Of a DNA stretch of 30,523 bases, positions 1-8,356 are shown in pieces; the first letter of the stretch is position 1, and every line of letters begins with the position of its first letter. The notes beneath the pieces were generated by a model. The model saw only the letters and a program-made list of their open reading frames with translations. It was not told where the DNA came from and did no database searches. The translations under genes were made by a program, and so were the position numbers. The DNA is from Prevotella sp. UBA2756 (GTDB taxonomy: Bacteria > Bacteroidota > Bacteroidia > Bacteroidales > Bacteroidaceae), in the NCBI GenBank assembly GCA_002353205.1, contig DEJE01000060.1, positions 5,037 through 35,559 of the forward strand, written 5' to 3'.

Positions 1-43
1 AAATTACTATACCTTATTATATATAGTTAACCATTGGCATAAG

Positions 44-1576
44 TTATCCTATCAAGTCAATGACGCTCTTAAGAGTTTCGTCTTCTATGTTTCGATAACG
101 CTTGAAAGCTCTTGAACCATCCACATGGCCGCTCATCTTTCCAATCAGGTTAGGATCGCTCACTTTGAAGTAAGCATTTCCGATAAAAGTACGACGGGCC
201 AAGTGACTTGATGCAACAGTGTCAATAGGTACCAATTCGTTTTCTCCAGTCTTAGCGTTACGGATAATAACATTGCGTGTGATACCTGCCAATTTGAAAA
301 TCTTTTTGATGGCAATATTGTATTTCTGGGCAGTGATGAAAGGGAAGAGTAGTCCGTTTGTGCAGACTCCTTCGTATTTCTTTACCAATTCAAGAGCCTT
401 GGGATGCAGGGGAACACGCGCTTGCATGGATTGTTCGCCATTGTCCTTTGTCTTGTGTGGTGTATACACCAGAATACCATCTATGATATTCCCTGGCCCT
501 AACGTCAAGAGGTCACCAACGCGGCAACCAACAAAACACTGGAAGATAAAAATGTCCCTTTGTATGCCATAGCCTGCAAGGTTGGTCTTGTCGATACCTT
601 TTCTTTCTTCCTCTGACATATTCTCGTAGGCAGCGACAAAGTCCGTCTCTGCTATCTTGTTTCTTTCCTCTATAGTAATATAATATGGAGTACCAACCTT
701 TTCTGTTCCGAGGTTGATACCATCGAAAGGACGATTCTTTGTATATTCCTCTTCATAGAACCAACGGAACAATGATTTCAGTCGTTTTGCTCCTTTAATA
801 ACAGTGTTTTCACCCCTGTCTTCTAATTTGCAGTTGCCTTTTGTGACACTTGCAGGATATTCTGAAAGCAGTTTCTTGAATAAATCCTTGTGCTCCATGG
901 ATAGTGTGTATTCATGGCGGAGATAGTCGATGAAATCTTCTATATCGCTTTTTGTAACGGTGTCAATGTCGAAAGTGAAATTGCTACGATTATAGTCTGT
1001 AGCACGAATAAAACCTTCGTATCTTGCGACTTCTCTCATCAAGACTCGGAAAACCTTAGCGTGGGTGTATGCCAGATGGCGCTTCTCAATGTATTCTTCT
1101 GTCAATTCGTAGAATGTCTTCTTGTTCTCTGCTTTGACGATATATTTTTCTGGATGCATAAAACGTTCGACAACCAACTGCAGCCAGTCGCTTGTAAGAT
1201 TGGTGTCTTTGTTGTTGTCATAAGCCTCTATGATAGCTTTTCTAAGACTGTCAAGACGGCCTGATTGCTCCCGATGGTATTTAACTTCGGGTGTCTCTAT
1301 ACGTTGCTTAATAACGATGATGCCACTTTGTCGGAGTACATAATGGCTCTTTTTCGCCTTTTCTTCTGTGGCCGTAAGCAAATTGCCTGGAACTTTTACC
1401 CCAAGACTTTCTGTCTTTGCTCTATCAATGTAATACTCGAAATATTCAGGTGAAACAAAAACACCACTCTTTGCTCTAAGATTGAACTTGGAGCCTTGAA
1501 AGAAACGAATGAGCACCTCGCACATTCCTGTATCCTTTTGGACTTTTGTTGATAATCTTTGTTCTATTTGTGCCAT
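44..1576 (-). CDS. Tyrosine recombinase / integrase, phage-integrase family
   Basis: A 510-residue site-specific recombinase, which would cut and rejoin DNA at short attachment sites through a phosphotyrosine intermediate. The C-terminal catalytic domain shows the expected set: Arg352 in GCRVGDL, Lys375 in HKTKD, His458 and Arg461 in SSHLARR, His484 in SGHVDG and the nucleophile Tyr494 in FKRYRN. The N-terminal 300 residues fit the arm-binding plus SAM-like core-binding domains usual in Bacteroidota integrases; the total is longer than the usual 400 or so. The start is supported by a TAnnTTTG element on the minus strand at 1606-1613. Base composition is visibly more A/T-rich than the sensory operon to its right. 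No other mobile-element gene lies in the window, so any element it belongs to would extend off the left end, or it is a stand-alone invertase or remnant. Confidence 0.9.
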   Translation of the reverse strand: MAQIEQRLSTKVQKDTGMCEVLIRFFQGSKFNLRAKSGVFVSPEYFEYYIDRAKTESLGVKVPGNLLTATEEKAKKSHYVLRQSGIIVIKQRIETPEVKYHREQSGRLDSLRKAIIEAYDNNKDTNLTSDWLQLVVERFMHPEKYIVKAENKKTFYELTEEYIEKRHLAYTHAKVFRVLMREVARYEGFIRATDYNRSNFTFDIDTVTKSDIEDFIDYLRHEYTLSMEHKDLFKKLLSEYPASVTKGNCKLEDRGENTVIKGAKRLKSLFRWFYEEEYTKNRPFDGINLGTEKVGTPYYITIEERNKIAETDFVAAYENMSEEERKGIDKTNLAGYGIQRDIFIFQCFVGCRVGDLLTLGPGNIIDGILVYTPHKTKDNGEQSMQARVPLHPKALELVKKYEGVCTNGLLFPFITAQKYNIAIKKIFKLAGITRNVIIRNAKTGENELVPIDTVASSHLARRTFIGNAYFKVSDPNLIGKMSGHVDGSRAFKRYRNIEDETLKSVIDLIG

Positions 1577-1605
1577 ATCCTACTTGTTTTTTTTAATTCC
1601 TTTTG

Positions 1606-1636
1606 CAAAAGTAGGGAAAACAATGGATACTACCAA
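1606..1636 (-). promoter_or_regulatory. Bacteroidota-type promoter of the recombinase
   Basis: On the minus strand TACTTTTG (plus-strand 1606-1613) matches the TAnnTTTG -7 element. A TTG (plus-strand CAA 1634-1636) lies 20 nt upstream, the usual spacing of the -33 element. Confidence 0.55.
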
Positions 1637-1637
1637 A

Positions 1638-1659
1638 TTTTTGGCGTGTTTTTGGCGTG
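1638..1659. repeat. Perfect 11-bp tandem duplication beside the recombinase
   Basis: TTTTTGGCGTG occurs twice head to tail at 1638-1648 and 1649-1659, next to the recombinase promoter. Short direct repeats beside a recombinase gene can be arm-type binding sites or part of an attachment site. Nothing here proves either use. Confidence 0.5.
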
Positions 1660-1804
1660 ATAATTTGTAATTAGTATGATTGCGTCTTCTTGGTCCGAAC
1701 TATAGCGCATCTTGTAACGCACTGATATTAAACCACATAGAAAATTCTCGAATTTAATAGAATTAAATGGATTTTGCGCGAAGTAGGGCAGTAATCCCGA
1801 CTTT

Positions 1805-1850
1805 AAAGAGCTAAGAGGTTGATTTTTCAACAACTTGGCTCTTTATTGTT
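1805..1850 (+). terminator. Hairpin with T-rich tail, terminator-like
   Basis: AAAGAGC (1805-1811) pairs with GCTCTTT (1838-1844), and inside it GTTGA (1818-1822) pairs with TCAAC (1827-1831). ATTGTTTTTG follows. No plus-strand gene lies to its left, so it may be a remnant or serve another role. Confidence 0.35.
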
Positions 1851-1884
1851 TTTGATTCTTTCACGACATTTGCACATAGAAAAC

Positions 1885-1907
1885 GGAGTCATCCGCCGAC
1901 TCCTTTT
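1885..1907 (+). terminator. Short GC stem followed by TTTT
   Basis: GGAGTC (1885-1890) pairs with GACTCC (1898-1903), followed by TTTT. It could insulate the sensory-operon promoter 54 nt downstream, since no upstream plus-strand gene needs a terminator. Confidence 0.35.
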
Positions 1908-1960
1908 ACCATCATCAGATAGCGGGAAAAGTCTAAATGAGCGAAAACAGTAATTTTTTT

Positions 1961-1990
1961 TTGCTTTTTTCTGACTTATTTGTATCTTTG
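1961..1990 (+). promoter_or_regulatory. Promoter of the sensory operon
   Basis: TTG at 1961-1963 and TATCTTTG at 1983-1990, with 19 nt between, match the Bacteroidota sigma-ABfr consensus. Transcription would begin about seven bases downstream, so translation must start at the ATG at 2010 and not at an in-frame ATG at 1980 that lies inside the promoter. Confidence 0.75.
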
Positions 1991-2009
1991 CAAGCATAAT
2001 CAGAAAAAT

Positions 2010-3182
2010 ATGGCAGCGACAAAAATATTAAGTGTTGACGACGAGTCTCATATAGAGTTGCTCCTGAAACAGTATTTCAGGCGTAAGATCCGTAGTGGCG
2101 AGTATGAATATTTCTTTGCGCGAAATGGGCGCGAGGCGCTGACCATTTTGCAGGATCACCCCGACATCGGCATTATCCTATGCGACATCAACATGCCGGA
2201 GATGGATGGGCTGACGCTGCTGGCCAAGGTGAACGAGTTGCAGAATCCCGCACTGAAAGTGATTATGGTGAGTGCCTACGGCGATATGAGGAACATCCGC
2301 GAGGCGATGAACAATGGAGCCTTTGACTTTGCCACGAAACCCATCGACATGGACGATTTAGACCGTACGATCGAGAAGGCCGTCAGCCAGATACATTTCG
2401 TGCGTGAGTCGCAGCGTGAGCACAAACAGTTGGAGTCGCTGATGACTGAACTGACGCTGGCCAACGAGATTCAGCAGTATTTCCTGCCAAGAGAATTCCC
2501 ACCCTTCCCCGAGGACAGCGACAAGTTGGACCTCTATGCGTCGATGGAGGCCGCCAAGGATGTTGGCGGCGACTTCTACGACTTCTTCCGTATCGACGAC
2601 GACCGTATTGCGGTGGTGATAGCCGATGTGTGCGGAAAGGGAATTCCCGCTGCCATGATGATGGGAGTGAGCCGGATGATCATCCGTACCAAAGGCTCGC
2701 AGGGAGTCAGTGCTGCCGAATGTATCGCAGCGTCTAACCAGATGCTGGCAGCCTACTCCGTGGATGATATGTTCGTCACCGTGTTCTATGCCATCTACAA
2801 CACCAAGACGGGCCTGCTGAACTATTGCAACGCCGGACATTTGCCGCCTCATATCCTTCGGGCAAACGGCACCATCGAGGTGTTGCCGAAGAGGATGAAC
2901 CTCATGGTGGGCGCCTTCGACGGTTTGGAATATAAGGAAAGCACCACCCAGTTGGAACCGGGCGACACGCTGGTGATGTTTACCGACGGCGTCACGGAAG
3001 CCATGAACGCCGCGCAAGAAGAGTTCGGCAATGAGCGGCTTGACAGCATCCTTGTCAACGAGAGAGGGAAGAGCTGCCGTCAGATCATAGAATCCGTCAG
3101 GGCCGGAATTGCCGGTTTCGTGGAAGGAGCCGAACAGCACGACGACATCACCATATTGGTCATGAGGAGGAATGAAGGGTAA
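2010..3182 (+). CDS. Response regulator with PP2C (RsbU/SpoIIE-type) phosphatase output
   Basis: A cytosolic 390-residue protein. The receiver domain (about 1-125) has the acidic pair Asp10-Asp11, the phosphoacceptor Asp59 in LCDINMPEMDG, the VSAYGD switch and the TKPI lysine. After a helical linker (QREHKQLESLM...) comes a PP2C-type Ser/Thr phosphatase: KDVGGDFYDFF, IADVCGKG, MFTDGVTEAMN and the terminal HDDITILVM metal ligands. Proteins of this build normally dephosphorylate a STAS anti-sigma-factor antagonist when the receiver is phosphorylated. A STAS protein and an RsbW-like kinase do occur in the window (21103, 20590), though 18 kb away. First gene of a five-gene operon; its stop overlaps the next start by 11 nt. 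The start is fixed by the promoter just upstream. Confidence 0.93.
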   Translation: MAATKILSVDDESHIELLLKQYFRRKIRSGEYEYFFARNGREALTILQDHPDIGIILCDINMPEMDGLTLLAKVNELQNPALKVIMVSAYGDMRNIREAMNNGAFDFATKPIDMDDLDRTIEKAVSQIHFVRESQREHKQLESLMTELTLANEIQQYFLPREFPPFPEDSDKLDLYASMEAAKDVGGDFYDFFRIDDDRIAVVIADVCGKGIPAAMMMGVSRMIIRTKGSQGVSAAECIAASNQMLAAYSVDDMFVTVFYAIYNTKTGLLNYCNAGHLPPHILRANGTIEVLPKRMNLMVGAFDGLEYKESTTQLEPGDTLVMFTDGVTEAMNAAQEEFGNERLDSILVNERGKSCRQIIESVRAGIAGFVEGAEQHDDITILVMRRNEG

Positions 3183-4737
3183 GAACGTCATTATAGGGTG
3201 TTTGGGCGTTCTGCTACTGGCTTCGGTGGCAGCGGCACTCTATATACGACAAAGCGACGAAGAGCGCATCAAAGACCTGGAGTCGCAACTCGGCACATTG
3301 CGGAAACAGGAAGAACAGGCATCCGTGAATGAGGCTGTCAGCCAGCAGATGGAGAGAATCGCCTACGGCCAGCAGGTTCTCTCAGCAGAACGTAGCCGCG
3401 AGGCCATACGTCAGTCTGAGATAGCACATGAGATGACGCTCCGGTCGGAAACAGAGAGAAAAAAGGCTCTCGAGGCACAGGCGGCCGCTGAAGCCTCGGC
3501 CGCAGAGGCTATGGAGTCTTATCAGTTGGCAGAACACCAGCGCACGGTGGCCGAACATCAGCGCTCGGTGGCAGAGCATGCCAAAATGGTGGCCGACACG
3601 CTGAACTATATTTCGTTGGCCCGTACGCTCGGGTCGCAGTCGTATGCCATCTCCCGCAGTGGCGACACCGAGCTGGGCAACATGTTGGCATACGTTTCAT
3701 ATCTATTTACGAGCGACTACGGCGGCGACCCATACACCCCGTCGGTGTTTCAGGCACTGACGCAGGCAGCAGGAGGCCGCCACTACTGGAGCATCCACAA
3801 CGGCAGGATTTCGGATATGGCCATCAATCCGCAAGACGGGAGCCTGCTGACGGTGGGCACTTACGGTGAATTCAAAGTTCACAAGATACATGGCAACCAG
3901 CTGCAAACCACACGTCTGGCTGACAACCGAAGCTACACCTTCCGCAAGGTCTATGCCGCGAATAACGGGAAAAGTTATGCCATCAGTCATACCGGTCACT
4001 TGGTATTCGCTGACGGCGGCCAGACGCGTGAGATCTTTTTGGAAAAAGTCAGCAAGCCCTTCAGTATAGAGCCCATGAACGACGGACAGCAGCTGCTCAT
4101 CGTAGGCGAGAACAGCGTTGCCCTGTTCGATGTTGCTACTGGCAAGGTGATCGGCACACGTCGTCTCGATTTCAGCGTCATCTGTACTGGAACAGACGGC
4201 CGCAAGCCTCTGCTGTTCGACAATCGCGGCCGCATGCATCTTGTGAACAGCCTTGACCGCATGACGAGCACAAAGATTCCCGTGTCGGGGCAGCTCACAG
4301 CTTTTGCCTGCAGCAAAGATGGCCGTCAGAAAGCTTACGGCACGGCCGACGGCAATATCTGGTTGGACAATGGGAACGGTAAGACGCTCAAACTCTCCGG
4401 CCATCTGTCGAAAGTGACGAAATTGGAATTTAACGGCCGTCAGCTCTATTCCTCCAGCTACGACGGCAAACTGCTGTTTTGGATGACTGGTGTTGCGCAG
4501 ATAAAACCCATCACGCTGTTTCAGACAGACAGTTGGCTTACCTGCTTCACCTTTAGCATCGACAAAGATTACATCTTGACTGGCGATTATAACGGCATCG
4601 TCACCCGATACCTGATATCCCTGCCCCAAATAGCACAACGCCTCCGCAAGAGCGTGAAGCGCAACTTCACCAGAGAGGAATGGAACTATTATGTGGGGAA
4701 GGGAATTCCTTATCGGGAAATGATTAGAGGGAATTAG
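3172..4737 (+). CDS. Membrane-anchored coiled-coil protein with C-terminal beta-propeller (WD40-like)
   Basis: A 521-residue protein. One N-terminal transmembrane segment (about residues 5-25, VIIGCLGVLLLASVAAALY) is followed by a long charged coiled coil (about 28-145) with a short repeated unit, (RT/RS)VAEHQ. Next is a helical segment (LARTLGSQSYAISRSGDTE, about 150-185) of the kind that precedes WD40 repeats in other Bacteroidota proteins. The rest (about 205-500) is rich in short beta strands with 'DG..L..G' turns (AYGTADGNIWLD, LYSSSYDGKLLFW, ILTGDYNGIV), as in a seven-bladed propeller. No catalytic motif is seen. It overlaps the phosphatase gene by 11 nt and ends 8 nt before the sensor-kinase gene, so a scaffolding or sensing role in that pathway is likely but inferred. 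Confidence 0.75.
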   Translation: MKGKNVIIGCLGVLLLASVAAALYIRQSDEERIKDLESQLGTLRKQEEQASVNEAVSQQMERIAYGQQVLSAERSREAIRQSEIAHEMTLRSETERKKALEAQAAAEASAAEAMESYQLAEHQRTVAEHQRSVAEHAKMVADTLNYISLARTLGSQSYAISRSGDTELGNMLAYVSYLFTSDYGGDPYTPSVFQALTQAAGGRHYWSIHNGRISDMAINPQDGSLLTVGTYGEFKVHKIHGNQLQTTRLADNRSYTFRKVYAANNGKSYAISHTGHLVFADGGQTREIFLEKVSKPFSIEPMNDGQQLLIVGENSVALFDVATGKVIGTRRLDFSVICTGTDGRKPLLFDNRGRMHLVNSLDRMTSTKIPVSGQLTAFACSKDGRQKAYGTADGNIWLDNGNGKTLKLSGHLSKVTKLEFNGRQLYSSSYDGKLLFWMTGVAQIKPITLFQTDSWLTCFTFSIDKDYILTGDYNGIVTRYLISLPQIAQRLRKSVKRNFTREEWNYYVGKGIPYREMIRGN

Positions 4738-4745
4738 GTGAGTTT

Positions 4746-7541
4746 ATGGCTATAGGATTACATAAAAGACTGTGCAAGGTGGCAGGAATGTTTTATCACT
4801 CAACGTTCCTCTTGCTTATCGTTTGTCTTTTATCACCCATTCTTTCTTTTGCCCAGGGCCTGCCACTCATCCGCAACTTTACGGCGGAAGAGTATGGCGG
4901 ACACAACCGCAATTTCGATGTGGAGATTGGCGACGACGGTACTGTGTTCGTGGCCAACTTTGAGGGACTGCTCTATTACGACCGCAGCCAATGGCGAATG
5001 ATTCATACGCCCAACCTGAAGCGTGCCACCGTGCTCTTTCGCGACCGCAAGAACACCATTTGGGTAGGAGGCAACAACTTCATTGCCCGTCTTCAGAAAC
5101 TTCCCAACGGACAGTTGGCCATGCAGCAGACAGGCAAGGGCAGCTTCAAAGGTGAGGTGATGAATATCTTTGAGGACAAGGGGGGGCTGAAGTTCGTGGC
5201 AAGCGACAATAACCTCTATCAAGTGCAGCAAGACGGTAGCATATCACAAGAGAAACGTCTGAACGTGAACTTCCAGGCCAGTGTTGATCTTGATGTGGCG
5301 TCGGCTGAGGTTTTGGAGGGAAATCCTGGCGATGTGGTTTTGGAAACTGCCACCCAGCCAACGCCGCTTGATGGCGGACTTCGGGTACATATCAATAAAA
5401 ATCATGGTCTGACGGTCAGCGATGATCAAGGCCGTGAGATCTATGTCATAACCGAAGCCAGCGGGCTCTGCTCAAACCAAGTGGCCAGTGTGGCCTACGA
5501 TGGTCATGGAATACTCTGGGGGGCAACGGGGCACGGCATCTTCGCCATCGAGTTGCCGCCTGTTTACACCTATATTCTGCCCAAAGACGGCCTTCAGGGA
5601 GAAGTGCAGGCCATCGCAGCCTATGGCAACAGCATCTACGCTGGAGGCACCAATGGCCTTTACAGCGTCGGTTTACGCCAGAATCACGGTCAGAGTCTCT
5701 GTAGGCGCATGCCCGAGATAGACAATATCTGCTGGGCACTGTGTCAGAGTGACGACGGACTGCTCGCCGCCACCTCCAGCGGTATCTACAGGATTTCTGC
5801 TGCGGGAAGCGTCAGCCGCCTGACATCGAAATCCACAACAGCCCTGCTGGTTGACGGCAGCAGGATGTATGCCGCCGAACCCGACGGCGTGTATCTTTAT
5901 GCGATGGCCGGCGGCCGGTGGGTGGCCAACGGTCAGAAATACAATGATCTCCCGTTGGTGACCGAAATCCGCAAAGACGCTCACGGAGGCCTGTGGCTGA
6001 AGAACGTTCACGGCGAATCACGCGGCACCGATCCCGGCAAACCCAGTACCCCCCTCGCCGAATTGCCTGATTATCTGTACATGCCCGTCAGTGATATGAA
6101 GGTAACGGCACAGTATCAACATGGCAGTCAGGTGTGGGTCGGAGGCGACGAGATACTCACCGTGGTTGATACCGGGAAGAAAGACCTCTCCCGTCTTTCT
6201 GCTTCTCGCACCATCCGTTTCCGCTCCATTGTCATCAGCGGCGACAGTGTGCTGTGGGGAGGGTATGGCGTCATGCCAGAGTCGCTGCCTCGTTTGGACA
6301 GCGACTGTGGAAACTTGCATTTCTTTTATGCGCTCGATTATGCACCGCTGACGGGTCAGACTCTCTTCCGGTATCGGCTGAACAACGACCAGTGGAGTGC
6401 CTGGAGCCCCAAGCGCGACGTGGAATTTCTGAATCTCCCCTCCGGCTCGTTCACCCTCAGCGTTCAGGCCAGGCTGGCTAATGGCGAACTTTCCGACGTG
6501 GCAGCTGTCAGTTTCCGGATTGATTACCCGCTGCCGATGCGCTGGTATATGGTGGTGCTCTATTTCCTTGCCTTCGCATATCTTGTCTATCTGCTGTTCC
6601 GTTATCGTCTGAAACGATTGCAGAGAGACAAGTTGAAACTTGAGCGCACTGTCGAGGAACGCACGTCGGAGATTGTCAAACAACGCGACGAGATAGAGGA
6701 AAAGTCAAAGAGCCTGGAGAAAGCCCTCGACGACCTGAGCAACGCCCAGAACGAGCTGATACGTCAGGAGAAGATGGCCAGTGTGGGTAAACTGACAGAG
6801 GGACTCATCGACCGCATCCAGAACCCGATGAACTACATCATCAACTTCTCGAAGATGTCTGTCGGTCTGCTGGACGACCTCAAAACCGACATCGTGAACA
6901 ACAAGGCGAACATCAGTGAGGCTGACTATGAGGATACGGAGGAACTGATTGGCATGCTGACAGAAAACCTGAACTCGGTAGACCATTTCGGCCAAAGCAC
7001 CAGCCGCACGCTCAAGGCAATGGAAGAGATGCTGAAAGACCGCAGCGGCGGCTACACCGATACCGACCTGCTGCCCCTGCTCCAGCAGAGCGAACAACTG
7101 CTCGGCCACTACTTCGCCCAAGAGAAAGACCAGTATCATATCCAGACCTGCTTCGCTTTGCCCGACAGTGCCATGCTCCTGCACGGCAACCCCGGAATGC
7201 TCACCAAAGCCATCATGAATATGCTCGACAATGCCGTTTATGCCATTGTGAGAAAGGCAAAGAAAGTTTCGTTCTCCCCAGTGGTGACGCTCACGGCCAA
7301 TGTCGAGGGTGACCAATATGTCGTGAAGATTCGCGACAACGGCATCGGCATCGAGGCGACTATACTCAACAAGATTTTCGATCCCTTCTTCACCACCAAG
7401 ACCACGGGCGAGGCGGCAGGCGTGGGCCTGTATCTGAGCCGCGAAATCATTCAGAACCACGGTGGCGACATCAGCGTGGCGTCCGTTCAGGATGAATACG
7501 CCGAGTTTACCATCCATTTACCCAAAAGCACATCGCCATGA
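4746..7541 (+). CDS. Propeller-type membrane sensor kinase with phosphoacceptor His replaced by Asp
   Basis: A 931-residue sensor. It has a signal peptide ending in LSFAQG, a periplasmic region of two-component-regulator propeller blades (TIWVGGNN, LWGATGHGIF, LLAATSSGIYRI) and a Y_Y_Y-like domain (FRYRLNNDQWSAWSPK, LPSGSFTLSVQA). A transmembrane helix follows (WYMVVLYFLAFAYLVYLLF, about 600-620), then a coiled coil and a HisKA-like helix pair plus an ATPase domain. The ATP site looks intact: NMLDNAVYA (N box), DNGIG, FFTTK and GVGLYLS. In the H box, where relatives read GIAHEIKNPL, this protein reads GLIDRIQNPM: the acceptor is Asp689 (GAC, 6810-6812). It therefore cannot autophosphorylate on the usual His. 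The next gene, overlapping by 4 nt, is a kinase with a good His. A start at 4788 would give a tidier signal peptide. Confidence 0.85.
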   Translation: MAIGLHKRLCKVAGMFYHSTFLLLIVCLLSPILSFAQGLPLIRNFTAEEYGGHNRNFDVEIGDDGTVFVANFEGLLYYDRSQWRMIHTPNLKRATVLFRDRKNTIWVGGNNFIARLQKLPNGQLAMQQTGKGSFKGEVMNIFEDKGGLKFVASDNNLYQVQQDGSISQEKRLNVNFQASVDLDVASAEVLEGNPGDVVLETATQPTPLDGGLRVHINKNHGLTVSDDQGREIYVITEASGLCSNQVASVAYDGHGILWGATGHGIFAIELPPVYTYILPKDGLQGEVQAIAAYGNSIYAGGTNGLYSVGLRQNHGQSLCRRMPEIDNICWALCQSDDGLLAATSSGIYRISAAGSVSRLTSKSTTALLVDGSRMYAAEPDGVYLYAMAGGRWVANGQKYNDLPLVTEIRKDAHGGLWLKNVHGESRGTDPGKPSTPLAELPDYLYMPVSDMKVTAQYQHGSQVWVGGDEILTVVDTGKKDLSRLSASRTIRFRSIVISGDSVLWGGYGVMPESLPRLDSDCGNLHFFYALDYAPLTGQTLFRYRLNNDQWSAWSPKRDVEFLNLPSGSFTLSVQARLANGELSDVAAVSFRIDYPLPMRWYMVVLYFLAFAYLVYLLFRYRLKRLQRDKLKLERTVEERTSEIVKQRDEIEEKSKSLEKALDDLSNAQNELIRQEKMASVGKLTEGLIDRIQNPMNYIINFSKMSVGLLDDLKTDIVNNKANISEADYEDTEELIGMLTENLNSVDHFGQSTSRTLKAMEEMLKDRSGGYTDTDLLPLLQQSEQLLGHYFAQEKDQYHIQTCFALPDSAMLLHGNPGMLTKAIMNMLDNAVYAIVRKAKKVSFSPVVTLTANVEGDQYVVKIRDNGIGIEATILNKIFDPFFTTKTTGEAAGVGLYLSREIIQNHGGDISVASVQDEYAEFTIHLPKSTSP

Positions 7542-8356
7542 CTGAGATTGAAAAACTGAAGCAACAACTGCAGGAGCAGGAGCGCCTGGCATCGCTCGGG
7601 ATGCTCAGTGCCGGCATTGCCCATGAGCTGCAGAACCCACTGAATTTCGTCATCAATTTCTCGCGCCTGTCAGACCAGCTCGTCGGTGACCTGACGGACA
7701 TCCTGGGCCGTTATGCCGACCGTTTCGACGAAGCCGACGGCGCCGACCTCTCTGAAACCATGGATAACTTGAGGCAGAACATGAAGCTGATAGCCGAGAG
7801 CGGTCAGCGGGCCAACAGCATCATACAGGGCATCCTGCTCGTCTCGCGCCGGGGCGACGAGGTGTTCGTGCCTTCAGATGTGTGCCGCATTGTCAGGGAA
7901 TACGTCAGCCTTTCGTATCACGCCATGCGAGCCAGCCATCCGGGTTTCAATGTCGCCATCAGCGAGCAGTACCAGACGGACATGCCTCTCGTGAAGGTCA
8001 TCCCGCAGGATCTCAGCCGCGCCGTGCTGAACGTGGTCAGCAATGCCTGCTATGCCGTGTGGATGAAGTCGCAGCAAGCGGGCGACGGCTATTCCCCGGA
8101 AATCAGCATCAGCGTTGCCGCCACGGCCAGCCATCTGGTCATCATCATCAGCGACAACGGCACCGGCATGAGCGACGAGGTGAAACGCCGCCTGTTCGAA
8201 AACTTTTTCACCACCAAGCCCATCGGGCAGGGAACAGGACTCGGGATGGGCATCACGCGCCATATTGTCGAGCACAAGCACCACGGGCAGATAAGCTTTA
8301 CCTCCACCGAGGGCGAGGGTACCACCTTCACCATCACCATCCCCATCGTGCCATGA
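7538..8356 (+). CDS. Soluble histidine kinase, intact H box
   Basis: A 272-residue cytosolic kinase without a transmembrane or sensor domain: a short coiled coil (about 1-18), HisKA with His29 in GIAHELQNPLNF, and an HATPase domain with NVVSNACYAV (N box), DNGTGM (G1), FFTTKP (F box) and GTGLGMGI (G2). Its dimerisation helices resemble those of the preceding sensor (QEKMASVGKLTEG versus QERLASLGMLSAG), which favours a mixed dimer in which the membrane protein supplies the signal and this one supplies the His. The likely phosphate receiver is the receiver-phosphatase at the head of the operon. Start and stop both overlap neighbours by ATGA, so translation is coupled. Confidence 0.92.
   Translation: MTEIEKLKQQLQEQERLASLGMLSAGIAHELQNPLNFVINFSRLSDQLVGDLTDILGRYADRFDEADGADLSETMDNLRQNMKLIAESGQRANSIIQGILLVSRRGDEVFVPSDVCRIVREYVSLSYHAMRASHPGFNVAISEQYQTDMPLVKVIPQDLSRAVLNVVSNACYAVWMKSQQAGDGYSPEISISVAATASHLVIIISDNGTGMSDEVKRRLFENFFTTKPIGQGTGLGMGITRHIVEHKHHGQISFTSTEGEGTTFTITIPIVP

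Larger units (their letters stand above)
1577..2009. other. Intergenic region between recombinase and sensory operon
   Basis: No credible gene. It holds, left to right: the minus-strand promoter of the recombinase (1606-1636), an 11-bp perfect tandem duplication (1638-1659), two terminator-like hairpins (1805-1844 and 1885-1907) and the plus-strand promoter of the sensory operon (1961-1990). The stretch 1660-1800 shows nothing recognisable. Confidence 0.6.

Noticed and set aside
1630..1833. 67-codon minus-strand frame upstream of the recombinase
   Set aside because: It begins within a hairpin, runs through the recombinase promoter and the 11-bp tandem repeat, and shows no recognisable feature.
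2358..3191. Minus-strand frame of 277 codons opposite the PP2C domain
   Set aside because: Antisense shadow; the plus-strand gene has complete receiver and phosphatase motifs.
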